DNA from: Rhodospirillales bacterium
GTDB lineage: Bacteria > Pseudomonadota > Alphaproteobacteria > Rhodospirillales > Thalassospiraceae
Reading direction: 5' to 3'
NCBI GenBank assembly: GCA_019634165.1
Contig: JAHQVT010000006.1
Coordinates: 310,001-374,000, forward strand
Length of the DNA stretch: 64,000 nt
Both the position numbers and the translations under genes were made by a program. The notes beneath the pieces were generated by a model. That model saw only the letters and a program-made list of their open reading frames with translations, was not told where the DNA came from and ran no database searches. Positions 18,681-25,969 of this stretch are shown piece by piece (within the stretch, counting starts at the first letter, position 1; each line of letters begins with the position of its first letter).

Positions 18681-18965
18681 CTATTTCAGTTTGAAGCGGT
18701 TGCGGATACCCAGCAGCAAAAGAAACAGCAGGATTGCTGACAACAGTGTTTGGACACTTGCAACGACAGTGGCACCTCCGGGAATGACATTACCAAAAAG
18801 GCAGTCATATGCCTGAGTCACAATCGTCCGGTCAGCCAATCCCGGAACCAGCAACCCTTTGGCAAAGGCCAATTGGTAAGCGGTGTTTACTTGTGAACCG
18901 GCACCCGCCAAACAGTCCCTTGTTCGTGCAACATCCAAGGGTGTCGCCATTGCAATGTAATGCAC
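18681..18965 (-). pseudogene. Frameshifted C-terminal part of the pentapeptide-repeat protein
   Basis: This frame overlaps the end of the pentapeptide-repeat gene in a different register. It encodes 94 residues ending in a transmembrane helix and basic tail (LLSAILLFLLLLGIRNRFKLK), preceded by YQLAFAKGLLVPGLADRTIV and QAYDCLFG. This is the usual C-terminus of membrane-anchored pentapeptide-repeat proteins. The main frame instead ends in a hydrophilic sequence (QWRHPWMLHEQG) with no membrane segment. An indel near 18940-18970 is the simplest explanation. The GTG at 18965 is unlikely to be a true start. Confidence 0.6.
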
Positions 18966-19978
18966 AGCGGACTTGCGATAGATCGACCGTAATCAGAAAA
19001 CTCCTCGAACAAAAAACTTAGCCACCAGTTCGGATCGCTTGGTGTGTCAACCATTAGCCGGCGGGTTCTGAGCTGTTCGGCAAAGAAATCAACCTCATGC
19101 TTGTGGTCATGCCCCTGAATGGCAAGGCGTTTGAGTGCGCGATAATTGGCAGTGACTGTGAAGTCCGGTTCATCGGATAATCTTCCTTGCTTGATGATGA
19201 TGCTGTCAATGTGGACATCATCAAGCAGGGGCGCTTCTTCGCAATGTGTTTGTCTGAAGTCCGGCACTTCGGAAAAACAAGCGCCACTGAGATCGAACGC
19301 CTGTTTGATCTGCGCGGAATTAAACGAAGCCTCAGTAATAAATTTGACCTGCGAGAAGTTTGCGGGTTTTTCAAAGCATGCGCTATTGAACCTTGCGTTC
19401 CCCTCAAAGGTCGCCTTCCTGAAACCCGCACGCTCTGAGAAGGTCGACCCGCTGAACGACGCGTCCCCCATGAAGGATGTCTCGTCAAAAACCGCGCCCT
19501 TTAAGAAGATAGCATCGTTGAACCTCGCATCTCCCGAGAAGGTCGTGCGTTTGAACAAAGCGTCTCCCAAGAAGTTCGCCTCTCTGAATTTCGTGCTCTC
19601 TGCAAAGGTAGTCTCATAGAACCACGCGATCCCCGAGAAAGTCGCACTGTCAAACGACGCATTACCCGAGAAGGTCACTGCGTTGAACGTCACGCTTCCC
19701 TCAAAGATCGCAACTTCCCAAGTCGAAACCGATGGAAACAGCCAACCATTGAAAGAGGTTCCGTCTGGAAACCGTTCAGGAGAGTCCGAACTGGAAAATA
19801 TGGCACGGGCATCTTCGAGCCATTTTTTGGTTTCGTCAGTGATTGGCTGGTTGGGAACATTGATGCGCCACTTGCCATTTTCCTCCAGCGCCTTCCGTTT
19901 GGCCAACATGTCGTTCGCCCACTCATTCCATGCTTCCGGTCCCTTCTTAAACAGGGCGAGTGTCTGCTTCTGATCCAT
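18887..19978 (-). CDS. Pentapeptide-repeat protein, apparently frameshifted near its 3' end
   Basis: 363 residues. After an N-terminal region (1-90: NEWANDMLAKRKALEENGKW), about residues 95-240 are repeats of the form A(D/N/S)LxF, such as FSGNASFDSATFSGIAWF, FLGDALFKRTTFSGDARF and FEGNARFNSACF. These predict a right-handed quadrilateral beta-helix. A segment after it (ALKRLAIQGHDHKHEVDFFAEQLRTRR) is typical of membrane-anchored members of this family. The last 30 residues, after FSDYGRSIASPL, do not fit: the expected membrane part continues in another frame (18681-18965). The gene is probably inactive or a truncated variant. Function of such proteins is unknown. Confidence 0.72.
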   Translation of the reverse strand: MDQKQTLALFKKGPEAWNEWANDMLAKRKALEENGKWRINVPNQPITDETKKWLEDARAIFSSSDSPERFPDGTSFNGWLFPSVSTWEVAIFEGSVTFNAVTFSGNASFDSATFSGIAWFYETTFAESTKFREANFLGDALFKRTTFSGDARFNDAIFLKGAVFDETSFMGDASFSGSTFSERAGFRKATFEGNARFNSACFEKPANFSQVKFITEASFNSAQIKQAFDLSGACFSEVPDFRQTHCEEAPLLDDVHIDSIIIKQGRLSDEPDFTVTANYRALKRLAIQGHDHKHEVDFFAEQLRTRRLMVDTPSDPNWWLSFLFEEFSDYGRSIASPLCITLQWRHPWMLHEQGTVWRVPVHK

Positions 19979-20081
19979 GCGGCTCCCAACACCATCGGCG
20001 GTCTATGTTGTTTATCTGATTAAACGTGGCTTGGTGGTGCTTTGCAATCAGGAAGTGTGGGTATGCGTGCGGTCAACCACA

Positions 20082-20115
20082 AAACACCCCACAAGATTGC
20101 TCCTGCAGGGTGTTT
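20082..20115 (-). terminator. Probable terminator of proX
   Basis: AAACACCC (20082-20089) and GGGTGTTT (20108-20115) form an 8-bp stem. On the minus strand it follows the proX stop by about 24 nt and runs into TTTTG. Confidence 0.55.
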
Positions 20116-20138
20116 GATCGCTTTACGTTTTTTGTTGC

Positions 20139-21173
20139 TTACATCGCACTTTCAACGCGCGCCGCAACATCATCCGGCACCCAAGCTTTCCAGACATCTG
20201 GCTTGGATTTCAGGAAATACATCGCGGCCCCATCGGGCTTTTCGTTGTTTTCCTGCATATAGGCCAGCATTTCAGAAACAAGCGCATTGCTGGTCTCATA
20301 CTGGGTCAGGAAGTCGATCAGTTTAGGCGCTGATTTTTTGAAGTCCGAATTCACACCCACCGTCACCGTACTTTGCGGATAGGCGGTTGCCTTTGTCGGG
20401 TTTTCATCGGTTTTCAGCGCATCAAAGATCGCTTTGTCATAGTCCGGTTCTTCAAGACGGTAGCTGTCATAAAGACCCATTACCCAAGTCGGCCCCCAAT
20501 AATAATAAAGGGCCGGTTTTCCACGCTTATGGGCCGATGCGATGGCGGCTGATAATGCTGCCCCCGTACCGGGACGGAAATTGGTAAAGCTTTCATCAAG
20601 GTCATAGGCCATCAGTTTCGATGAATTGACCTTTTCACAGACCCAGCCCGACGGGCAGTTGTAAAAACGGCCTTTGCCGGGTTCTTCGGCGTCTTCAAAC
20701 AAATCGGCATATTTTGGCAGATCGTCGACCGATTTAAGATCGGGTGCCATCGGTTCGATCCCGCGTTTGGCATCGCCTTCGATGACATAGCGCGGCACGA
20801 ACCAGCCTTCGACGGCGTCATTGAAATTGACCCCGATCTGGCTAACAGTTCCGGCTGCCTCGGCCTTGGTCCAGGCTTCGGCAACATTGTCGCGCCAGAT
20901 TTCCATGACGACATCAATGTCACCTTTGCCCGTGCCGGTCAAAAGCGGGATGACATCGCCGGGTAGGGCATCGGTTTTGCAGCCATAGCCTTTTTCAATG
21001 ATGAAACGGGCAACCGCATTGTGGAACAGGGCGCTGTCATAGTTCAGCCCGGCAAACATGACCGGACGATCTATTTCGCAGGTCGCATCCTGTGCCTGTG
21101 CGGTTGACGAGAATTGGGTAAATGCAAGGCCAGCGGCCATCAGCATTGCGGCTCCGGTAGGCAGGGTTTTCAT
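20139..21173 (-). CDS. proX: Glycine betaine/proline ABC transporter periplasmic binding protein
   Basis: 344 residues with a cleavable signal peptide (LPTGAAMLMAAGLAFTQF ... AQAQ, cleavage near residue 28). OpuAC/ProX-type domain: PVMFAGLNYDSALFHNAVAR, a conserved Asp-Leu region, WVCEKVNSSKLMAYDL and ALYYYWGPTWVMGLYDS. The aromatic-rich YYYWGPTW segment is the sort that forms the betaine cage. It delivers osmoprotectant to ProW/ProV, which are encoded 2 kb further along the same strand. It ends in its own terminator, so it is probably transcribed apart from proWV. Confidence 0.9.
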   Translation of the reverse strand: MKTLPTGAAMLMAAGLAFTQFSSTAQAQDATCEIDRPVMFAGLNYDSALFHNAVARFIIEKGYGCKTDALPGDVIPLLTGTGKGDIDVVMEIWRDNVAEAWTKAEAAGTVSQIGVNFNDAVEGWFVPRYVIEGDAKRGIEPMAPDLKSVDDLPKYADLFEDAEEPGKGRFYNCPSGWVCEKVNSSKLMAYDLDESFTNFRPGTGAALSAAIASAHKRGKPALYYYWGPTWVMGLYDSYRLEEPDYDKAIFDALKTDENPTKATAYPQSTVTVGVNSDFKKSAPKLIDFLTQYETSNALVSEMLAYMQENNEKPDGAAMYFLKSKPDVWKAWVPDDVAARVESAM

Positions 21174-21511
21174 CTTTCTGTCCCTTCGTTGTTGCGGTCC
21201 GGAAACGCATCAAATGCATGGTCTTTGCAGCCTTTGACCGCAGGGTTCGGATCGGTGTTGATCCTGTATGAACTTGACCGTGCCCCTGATACAGGTTCGG
21301 CGATTTTAGACATGGCTCCAAAATGGACGCAACCCCCGGTATGTGATGTAACGGCGACGTGATCACGTCTTGGTGCTGATATCATTGCAGAATGCTCCTG
21401 ACAGGTATGGCAGGAGATGTCAGGTAAACTGGTTTGAATGCGCGACGATAATTCCGTGAAATTCGGAGCATGTATCGTTATGTTGAGCGAAACAAACCTG
21501 TGGGGCCCGTC
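21174..21511. other. Divergent control region between proX and the exonuclease gene
   Basis: 338 nt without a gene. It holds a perfect 14-bp palindrome GACGTGATCACGTC (21356-21369) and a hairpin CCTGACA-N14-TGTCAGG (about 21398-21425). Both lie 180-250 nt upstream of proX and could be operator sites for the osmoprotectant gene. No regulator gene adjoins. Confidence 0.4.
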
Positions 21512-22345
21512 ATGATGCATTCCAGTCTGTTCGTCTTTGATATCGAAACTGTTCCCGATATCGACGTATTGCCGCAATTGACCGGGCAAACCGCCCCTGA
21601 TCCCGAAACCGGGCGCAAGATGCTTGAAGAATATCATCTTGAAGTGACCAATGGGCGCAACGGTTTTGCCCGTCAGCCATTTCATAAAGTGGTCGCGATC
21701 AGTTTCCTGCGGGCAACGATCCAGCGCGACGGCGATGTCGAAATGTATGAGATCGATGAATTGCGATCAGGTGGGGAATTGACGTCTGAGGAAAAGGACC
21801 TTGTGAACGGGTTCTTTTCATATTGTGGGAAATTGTTCCCGCGTCTTGTCAGTTTCAATGGCCGTGGGTTTGATATTCCGGTGTTGAAATATCGCGCGAT
21901 GAAGCACGGCGTGTCGGCACGCTGGCTGCATCAGGCAACGAATAAGTGGGAAAACTATACGTCGCGTTATGCGCCGAACTGGCATTGTGATTTGGCCGAA
22001 GTTCTTTCCGATTACGGGGCGTCTGCACGCACCAAAATGAATGAAGTTTGTGCCGCCCTTGATCTTCCGGGCAAAACCGGGGTCGATGGCAGCAAGGTTT
22101 CCGAGATGTTTGACAATGGCGAGGTTGATGCCATTCGTCGATATTGCGAAACCGATGTTCTCAATACCTATTTGCTGTATCTGCGCCATGCGCTTCATAC
22201 CGGATTGACCGATCATGATAGCTATAACCATGCGATTAATTTGACGGTTGGGTGGCTTGAAGAACGGGCAGGGGATGTTCCGGCCTATCAGGAGTTCCTT
22301 GATGCTTGGCGGACATCAAGTGGCGGTTCTTTCAACGTTTTATAG
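21512..22345 (+). CDS. Predicted 3'-5' exonuclease (PolB-like DEDD, DNA_pol_B_exo2 type)
   Basis: 277 residues from ATG 21512; an upstream in-frame start at 21470 is less likely. Three exonuclease motifs are visible: FVFDIETVPD (Exo I, Asp and Glu), VSFNGRGFDIPVLKYRA (Exo II) and the terminal YCETDVLNTYLLYLR (Exo III). This matches stand-alone proteins resembling the proofreading domain of family B DNA polymerases, found in many proteobacteria without a polymerase domain. Substrate and pathway are unproven, most likely DNA or RNA trimming. Single gene, with the iron-transport locus following. Confidence 0.82.
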   Translation: MMHSSLFVFDIETVPDIDVLPQLTGQTAPDPETGRKMLEEYHLEVTNGRNGFARQPFHKVVAISFLRATIQRDGDVEMYEIDELRSGGELTSEEKDLVNGFFSYCGKLFPRLVSFNGRGFDIPVLKYRAMKHGVSARWLHQATNKWENYTSRYAPNWHCDLAEVLSDYGASARTKMNEVCAALDLPGKTGVDGSKVSEMFDNGEVDAIRRYCETDVLNTYLLYLRHALHTGLTDHDSYNHAINLTVGWLEERAGDVPAYQEFLDAWRTSSGGSFNVL

Positions 22346-22379
22346 TCGATTTGGGGTGGTCGATGGGGCTTTGCCGTAA

Positions 22380-22395
22380 TGTGAGGTAAGTCACA
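22380..22395. promoter_or_regulatory. Perfect CRP-type operator upstream of the iron-binding-protein genes
   Basis: TGTGA-GGTAAG-TCACA, an exact match to the TGTGA-N6-TCACA consensus of CRP-family regulators. It lies 131-146 nt before the first binding-protein start. A possible promoter, TTTGGA (22408-22413), 17 nt, AATAAT (22431-22436), would put the site near -55. The same perfect motif recurs beside the CRP-type gene at 54438. Confidence 0.6.
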
Positions 22396-22462
22396 CTGAC
22401 AGGTTGGTTTGGATAGAACGGTGTTGAAATAATAATCAGTTGCACTTAATTGCAATCGCGGG

Positions 22463-22477
22463 TGCAAATGATTTGCA
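22463..22477. promoter_or_regulatory. Fur-type 7-1-7 palindrome
   Basis: TGCAAAT-G-ATTTGCA is a perfect inverted repeat in the 7-1-7 arrangement of Fur-family boxes, 49 nt before the iron-binding-protein start. A related TTGCA...TGCAA element lies just before it (about 22440-22455). Iron-responsive repression is inferred from the gene content; the regulator is not in the window. Confidence 0.55.
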
Positions 22478-22525
22478 GAATTAATGCGACGGGAAATCTG
22501 GCGCGTTTCAAAAGGGATCGTTCAA

Positions 22526-23542
22526 ATGGATATTAAAAAACTAATCGGTGGTGCCGTATTGGGTGCCACTACGCTAGTGGCGGGTGCCGTATCGGCCGAA
22601 GAAGTAAATGTTTATTCCCTGCGTCAGGCGTTCTTGGTTGAACCGCTATTTGAAAAATTCACCGAACAGACCGGCGTTAAGGTCAATGTGATCTTTGCTG
22701 AAAAAGGTTTGGTTGAGCGCATCAAACAAGAAGGTGCCAACAGCCCGGCCGACATCCTGATGACGGTTGATATCAGCCGTATCCAGCAGGCGGTTGATGC
22801 TGGTGTTACCCAATCAGTATCAAATGACGTGATTGCGGCGAATGTTCCGGCCCATCTTCGTGATCCGGATGGTCACTGGTTCGCACTGACCCAGCGTGGT
22901 CGCGCGATTTATGCATCGAAAGACCGTGTCGCAGAAGGCGAAATCACGAGCTATGAAGACCTTGCTGATCCGAAATGGAAAGGCCGCATTTGTACGCGTT
23001 CGGGTGCGCATGTTTATAACGTTGCGCTGTTTGCATCGATGGTTTCTGTGCACGGTGAAGAAAAAGCCAAAGATTGGCTTGAAGGCCTGAAAGGCAACCT
23101 TGCCCGCAAACCACAGGGTAATGACCGTGCTCAGGTAAAAGCTATCAAAGAAGGTGTTTGTGATCTGTCGATCGGCAACACCTATTACTACGGCAAAATG
23201 ATCGCCAATGAAGAACAGCGTGCTTGGGCCGATGCAGTTAACCTTGTCTTCCCGAACCAGAATGATCGTGGCATGTCGATGAATATTTCCGGCATGAGCC
23301 TGATCAAAGGTGCACCGAACCAAGGAAATGCTATCAAACTGATGGAATTCCTGACCGATGATGTTGCTCAGAAAATCTATGCAGAAGTAAACTATGAATA
23401 CCCGGTCAAGCCGGGTGCTGAGTGGGCCGAGAATGTCAAATCCTGGGGTACGTTTAAGGCCGATGATCTGTCTTTGGCGGAAATTGCACGGCTTAGCCCC
23501 GATGCGATCAAAATGGTCGATCAGGTCGGCTATAACGAATAG
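22526..23542 (+). CDS. Fe(III) ABC transporter periplasmic binding protein, copy 1
   Basis: 338 residues from ATG 22526, with a signal peptide (KKLIGGAVLGATTLVAGAVS, cleavage after SAE or nearby). Mature protein begins EEVNVYSLRQAFLVEPLF, as in FutA/IdiA/FbpA-type ferric-binding proteins. Metal-site features are the Tyr-rich GNTYYYGKMI (two iron-binding tyrosines in this family) and the N-terminal VYSLRQ loop. It captures Fe3+ in the periplasm for an FbpB-type permease encoded at 25970. First of three tandem paralogues; a double hairpin follows its stop, so it is probably expressed above the genes that follow. Confidence 0.9.
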   Translation: MDIKKLIGGAVLGATTLVAGAVSAEEVNVYSLRQAFLVEPLFEKFTEQTGVKVNVIFAEKGLVERIKQEGANSPADILMTVDISRIQQAVDAGVTQSVSNDVIAANVPAHLRDPDGHWFALTQRGRAIYASKDRVAEGEITSYEDLADPKWKGRICTRSGAHVYNVALFASMVSVHGEEKAKDWLEGLKGNLARKPQGNDRAQVKAIKEGVCDLSIGNTYYYGKMIANEEQRAWADAVNLVFPNQNDRGMSMNISGMSLIKGAPNQGNAIKLMEFLTDDVAQKIYAEVNYEYPVKPGAEWAENVKSWGTFKADDLSLAEIARLSPDAIKMVDQVGYNE

Positions 23543-23545
23543 TCA

Positions 23546-23567
23546 AACCGTTTATCGGTAAACGGTT
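23546..23567 (+). terminator. First of two tandem hairpins after iron-binding-protein copy 1
   Basis: AACCGTTTA-TCGG-TAAACGGTT, a perfect 9-bp stem with a tetraloop, begins 3 nt after the stop codon. Without a T tract it looks like an mRNA 3' stabiliser in front of the true terminator. Confidence 0.55.
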
Positions 23568-23572
23568 ATGCG

Positions 23573-23604
23573 AAAGGGATGGCATCACGCCATCCCTTTT
23601 TCTT
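23573..23604 (+). terminator. Rho-independent terminator after iron-binding-protein copy 1
   Basis: AAAGGGATGGC-ATCAC-GCCATCCCTTT (11 bp) running into TTTTTCTTTT. Strong intrinsic terminator, or an attenuator between copy 1 and the rest of the locus. Confidence 0.88.
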
Positions 23605-23780
23605 TTGGAAATGTCGATGTGTGCAGGACCACGCGAAATTTCGATTTGGTGCTTTTACATGGCTCGGTTGTGGTTTTCGTGCTTGCAAAAGCCGGGGAGA
23701 GGGCATTAATTTCCCCAGAAGCAAATACAAATCATTCCTAATTGCTGTACATTCAGACGGCTCATCCAAAAGAGGCATTC

Positions 23781-24806
23781 ATGATTTCTCTGCGTAAAAC
23801 GGTTTATGGCCTTGTTGCAATCGCAATTGGACTTTCCGCGGTTCAAGCCGCCAGTGCCGCAGAAGAAGTTAATGTCTATTCCTTGCGCCAGCCATTTCTG
23901 ATCAAACCAATGTTCAAACGCTTTACCGAAGAAACCGGTATCCGGGTGAATACGCTGTATTCCCAAAGTGGCTTGGTCGAACGGATCAAGCATGAAGGGC
24001 GCAACAGCCCGGCCGATTTGCTTTTGACGGTGGATATCGGGCGCATTCAAGATGCGGTTGATGCCGATATTGCCCAGCCAATTCAAAGCAATATTCTTGA
24101 TGCAAACATCCCCGCCCAGTTCCGTGACGAAAGCCATCTCTGGGTTGGTCTGACCACCCGTGCGCGTGTGATTTATACATCCCTTGATCGTGTGGCAGCG
24201 GATGCGATCGGCAGTTACGAAGACCTTGCCGATCCAAAATGGAAGGGGCGGGTGTGCGTGCGTTCGGGGATGCATGTTTATAATATTGCCTTGATTGCAT
24301 CGATGATTGCCCATCATGGCCAAGAAGATGCCAAGGCGTGGCTAACAGCGGTCAAAGACAATCTTGCCCGCAAACCACAAGGTGCCGATACCGACCAGAT
24401 CGAAGCGGTGTCACAGGGTGTGTGTGATATCGCACTTGGGAATTCTTACTATTACGGCAAGATGCTTGATGATCCGAACAAGGCGCCTGCGGCCAAGAAG
24501 GTTCGCATTGTCTTCCCCAATCAGGCAGACCGAGGGACGCATGTAAATATCTCGGGCGTTGCCTTGATGAAAAATGCTCCGAACAAGGACAATGCCCTTA
24601 AGCTGGTTGAGTTTCTTTCAAATGATGAAGCCCAGCATATGTATGCCGATATCAACTTTGAATATCCTGTGAAGCCGGGCGTTGCATGGTCGGAAATGGT
24701 ACAATCCTGGGGAACGTTCCGTCATGACGCGTTGTCGCTTAATGCCATTGCCGCCAATCGTAGTGCTGCAATCCGCCTGATTGATGAAGTTGGGTTTAAC
24801 GAATGA
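23781..24806 (+). CDS. Fe(III) ABC transporter periplasmic binding protein, copy 2
   Basis: 341 residues from ATG 23781, which has AAGAGG upstream. Signal peptide (KTVYGLVAIAIGLSAVQAAS, cleavage near AAEE). It shares EEVNVYSLRQPFLIKPMF, SGLVERIKHEGRNSPADLLL, VRSGMHVYNIALIASMI, LARKPQGADTDQIEAV and the iron-site GNSYYYGKML with copy 1. It ends in a conserved aromatic/acidic tail. Preceded by the terminator of copy 1 and a weak Fur-like TACAAAT-C-ATTCCTA (about 23723-23737), so it may have its own promoter. No terminator is visible after it. Confidence 0.88.
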   Translation: MISLRKTVYGLVAIAIGLSAVQAASAAEEVNVYSLRQPFLIKPMFKRFTEETGIRVNTLYSQSGLVERIKHEGRNSPADLLLTVDIGRIQDAVDADIAQPIQSNILDANIPAQFRDESHLWVGLTTRARVIYTSLDRVAADAIGSYEDLADPKWKGRVCVRSGMHVYNIALIASMIAHHGQEDAKAWLTAVKDNLARKPQGADTDQIEAVSQGVCDIALGNSYYYGKMLDDPNKAPAAKKVRIVFPNQADRGTHVNISGVALMKNAPNKDNALKLVEFLSNDEAQHMYADINFEYPVKPGVAWSEMVQSWGTFRHDALSLNAIAANRSAAIRLIDEVGFNE

Positions 24807-24939
24807 GCATTGCGTGTTGCTTGTTAATTGTTCTTTCTACCCTAAAAATATCAAAACAGAATTTGTCAGAATTGTTTTCATTCCTTCTTCGGGTAACCAT
24901 GTATAGAGGCCTGAAAGATATTAAGAATGGCAACCATTG

Positions 24940-25956
24940 ATGAATTTCAAGCCTATCAATTTGTTCCTTTGCATTGGATTATTTACAGCAGGCCTTGGCA
25001 ATGTTGCCCATGCTGGCGGTGAAGTTAATGTTTATACAGAACGGCAGCCAGAGTTTGTGCAGCCGGTGTTTGACCGTTTCACCAAAGCAACAGGTATTCG
25101 CGTTAATGCCCTGTATTCGCAAGCAGACCTTGTGGATCGTATCCGTCGCGAGGGAAAAAATACGCCTGCCGATATTCTGCTGGCAATGAATGTTGGCCGA
25201 TTGGTAGAGGCTGGTGAAGCCGGCATTGCGTCCCCGATCAATGATGAGGTGGTTGCGCAAAATATTCCTTCGGACTATCGCGGCAAAGACAACCTTTGGG
25301 TGGGGCTGACATCACGCGCCAGAGTGTTCGTTACCTCACGCGATGCGACCAAAAGTTTGGTTGTCAAAAGTTACGAAGAACTTGCCAGTCCGGAATTTAG
25401 GGGGCAGGTCTGCATTCGGTCTGGTTATCATGAATATAACCTTGGTCTGATTGGATCGATGATTGCCCGTCACGACGTTGATTTCACACGGGACTGGTTG
25501 CGTTTCCTGAAAAGCAATTTGGCGCGTAAGCCGCAAGGCAATGATGTTGACCAAATTGCAGCAGTGGCGGCTGGTGAGTGCGGTGTGGCTGTCGTGAATT
25601 CGTATTACTACGGCAAGATGCTTGATAATCCGGCAAGGCGATCAGCGGCCAGCAAAGTCCACATCGTGTTTCCCAATCAGGAAACTGGCGGAACCCATAT
25701 GAATATTACGGGTGCTGTTCTGGTGAAAGGGGCGCCCAACCGGGAAAACGCCCTTAAACTGATAGAATTCATGTCGAGCAGTGAAATTCAGCATGTCTAT
25801 GCCGATGCTAATTTTGAATATCCGGTTGGGATTGTTTGGCCGGAAATGTTGCGTTCTTGGGGTGAATTTACGTCGGAACAATTGCCTTTAACCATGATAG
25901 CAGGCTATCAGGAACAGGCTAAACAGCTTTTGGACGAAGTGGCCTTTGACGACTGA
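24940..25956 (+). CDS. Fe(III) ABC transporter periplasmic binding protein, copy 3
   Basis: 338 residues from ATG 24940; the TTG just before is in frame but less likely. Signal peptide (INLFLCIGLFTAGLGNVAHA). The mature start is GGEVNVYTERQPEFVQPVF: the family SLRQ loop is replaced by TERQ. The Tyr cluster VNSYYYGKML is kept. The most diverged of the three copies, so it may differ in ligand form, for example ferric citrate or free Fe3+. Its stop lies 13 nt before the most likely start of the permease gene, which suggests that copy 3 is the subunit most tightly co-expressed with the permease. Confidence 0.86.
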   Translation: MNFKPINLFLCIGLFTAGLGNVAHAGGEVNVYTERQPEFVQPVFDRFTKATGIRVNALYSQADLVDRIRREGKNTPADILLAMNVGRLVEAGEAGIASPINDEVVAQNIPSDYRGKDNLWVGLTSRARVFVTSRDATKSLVVKSYEELASPEFRGQVCIRSGYHEYNLGLIGSMIARHDVDFTRDWLRFLKSNLARKPQGNDVDQIAAVAAGECGVAVVNSYYYGKMLDNPARRSAASKVHIVFPNQETGGTHMNITGAVLVKGAPNRENALKLIEFMSSSEIQHVYADANFEYPVGIVWPEMLRSWGEFTSEQLPLTMIAGYQEQAKQLLDEVAFDD

Positions 25957-25969
25957 GGCGGGAAGAACC

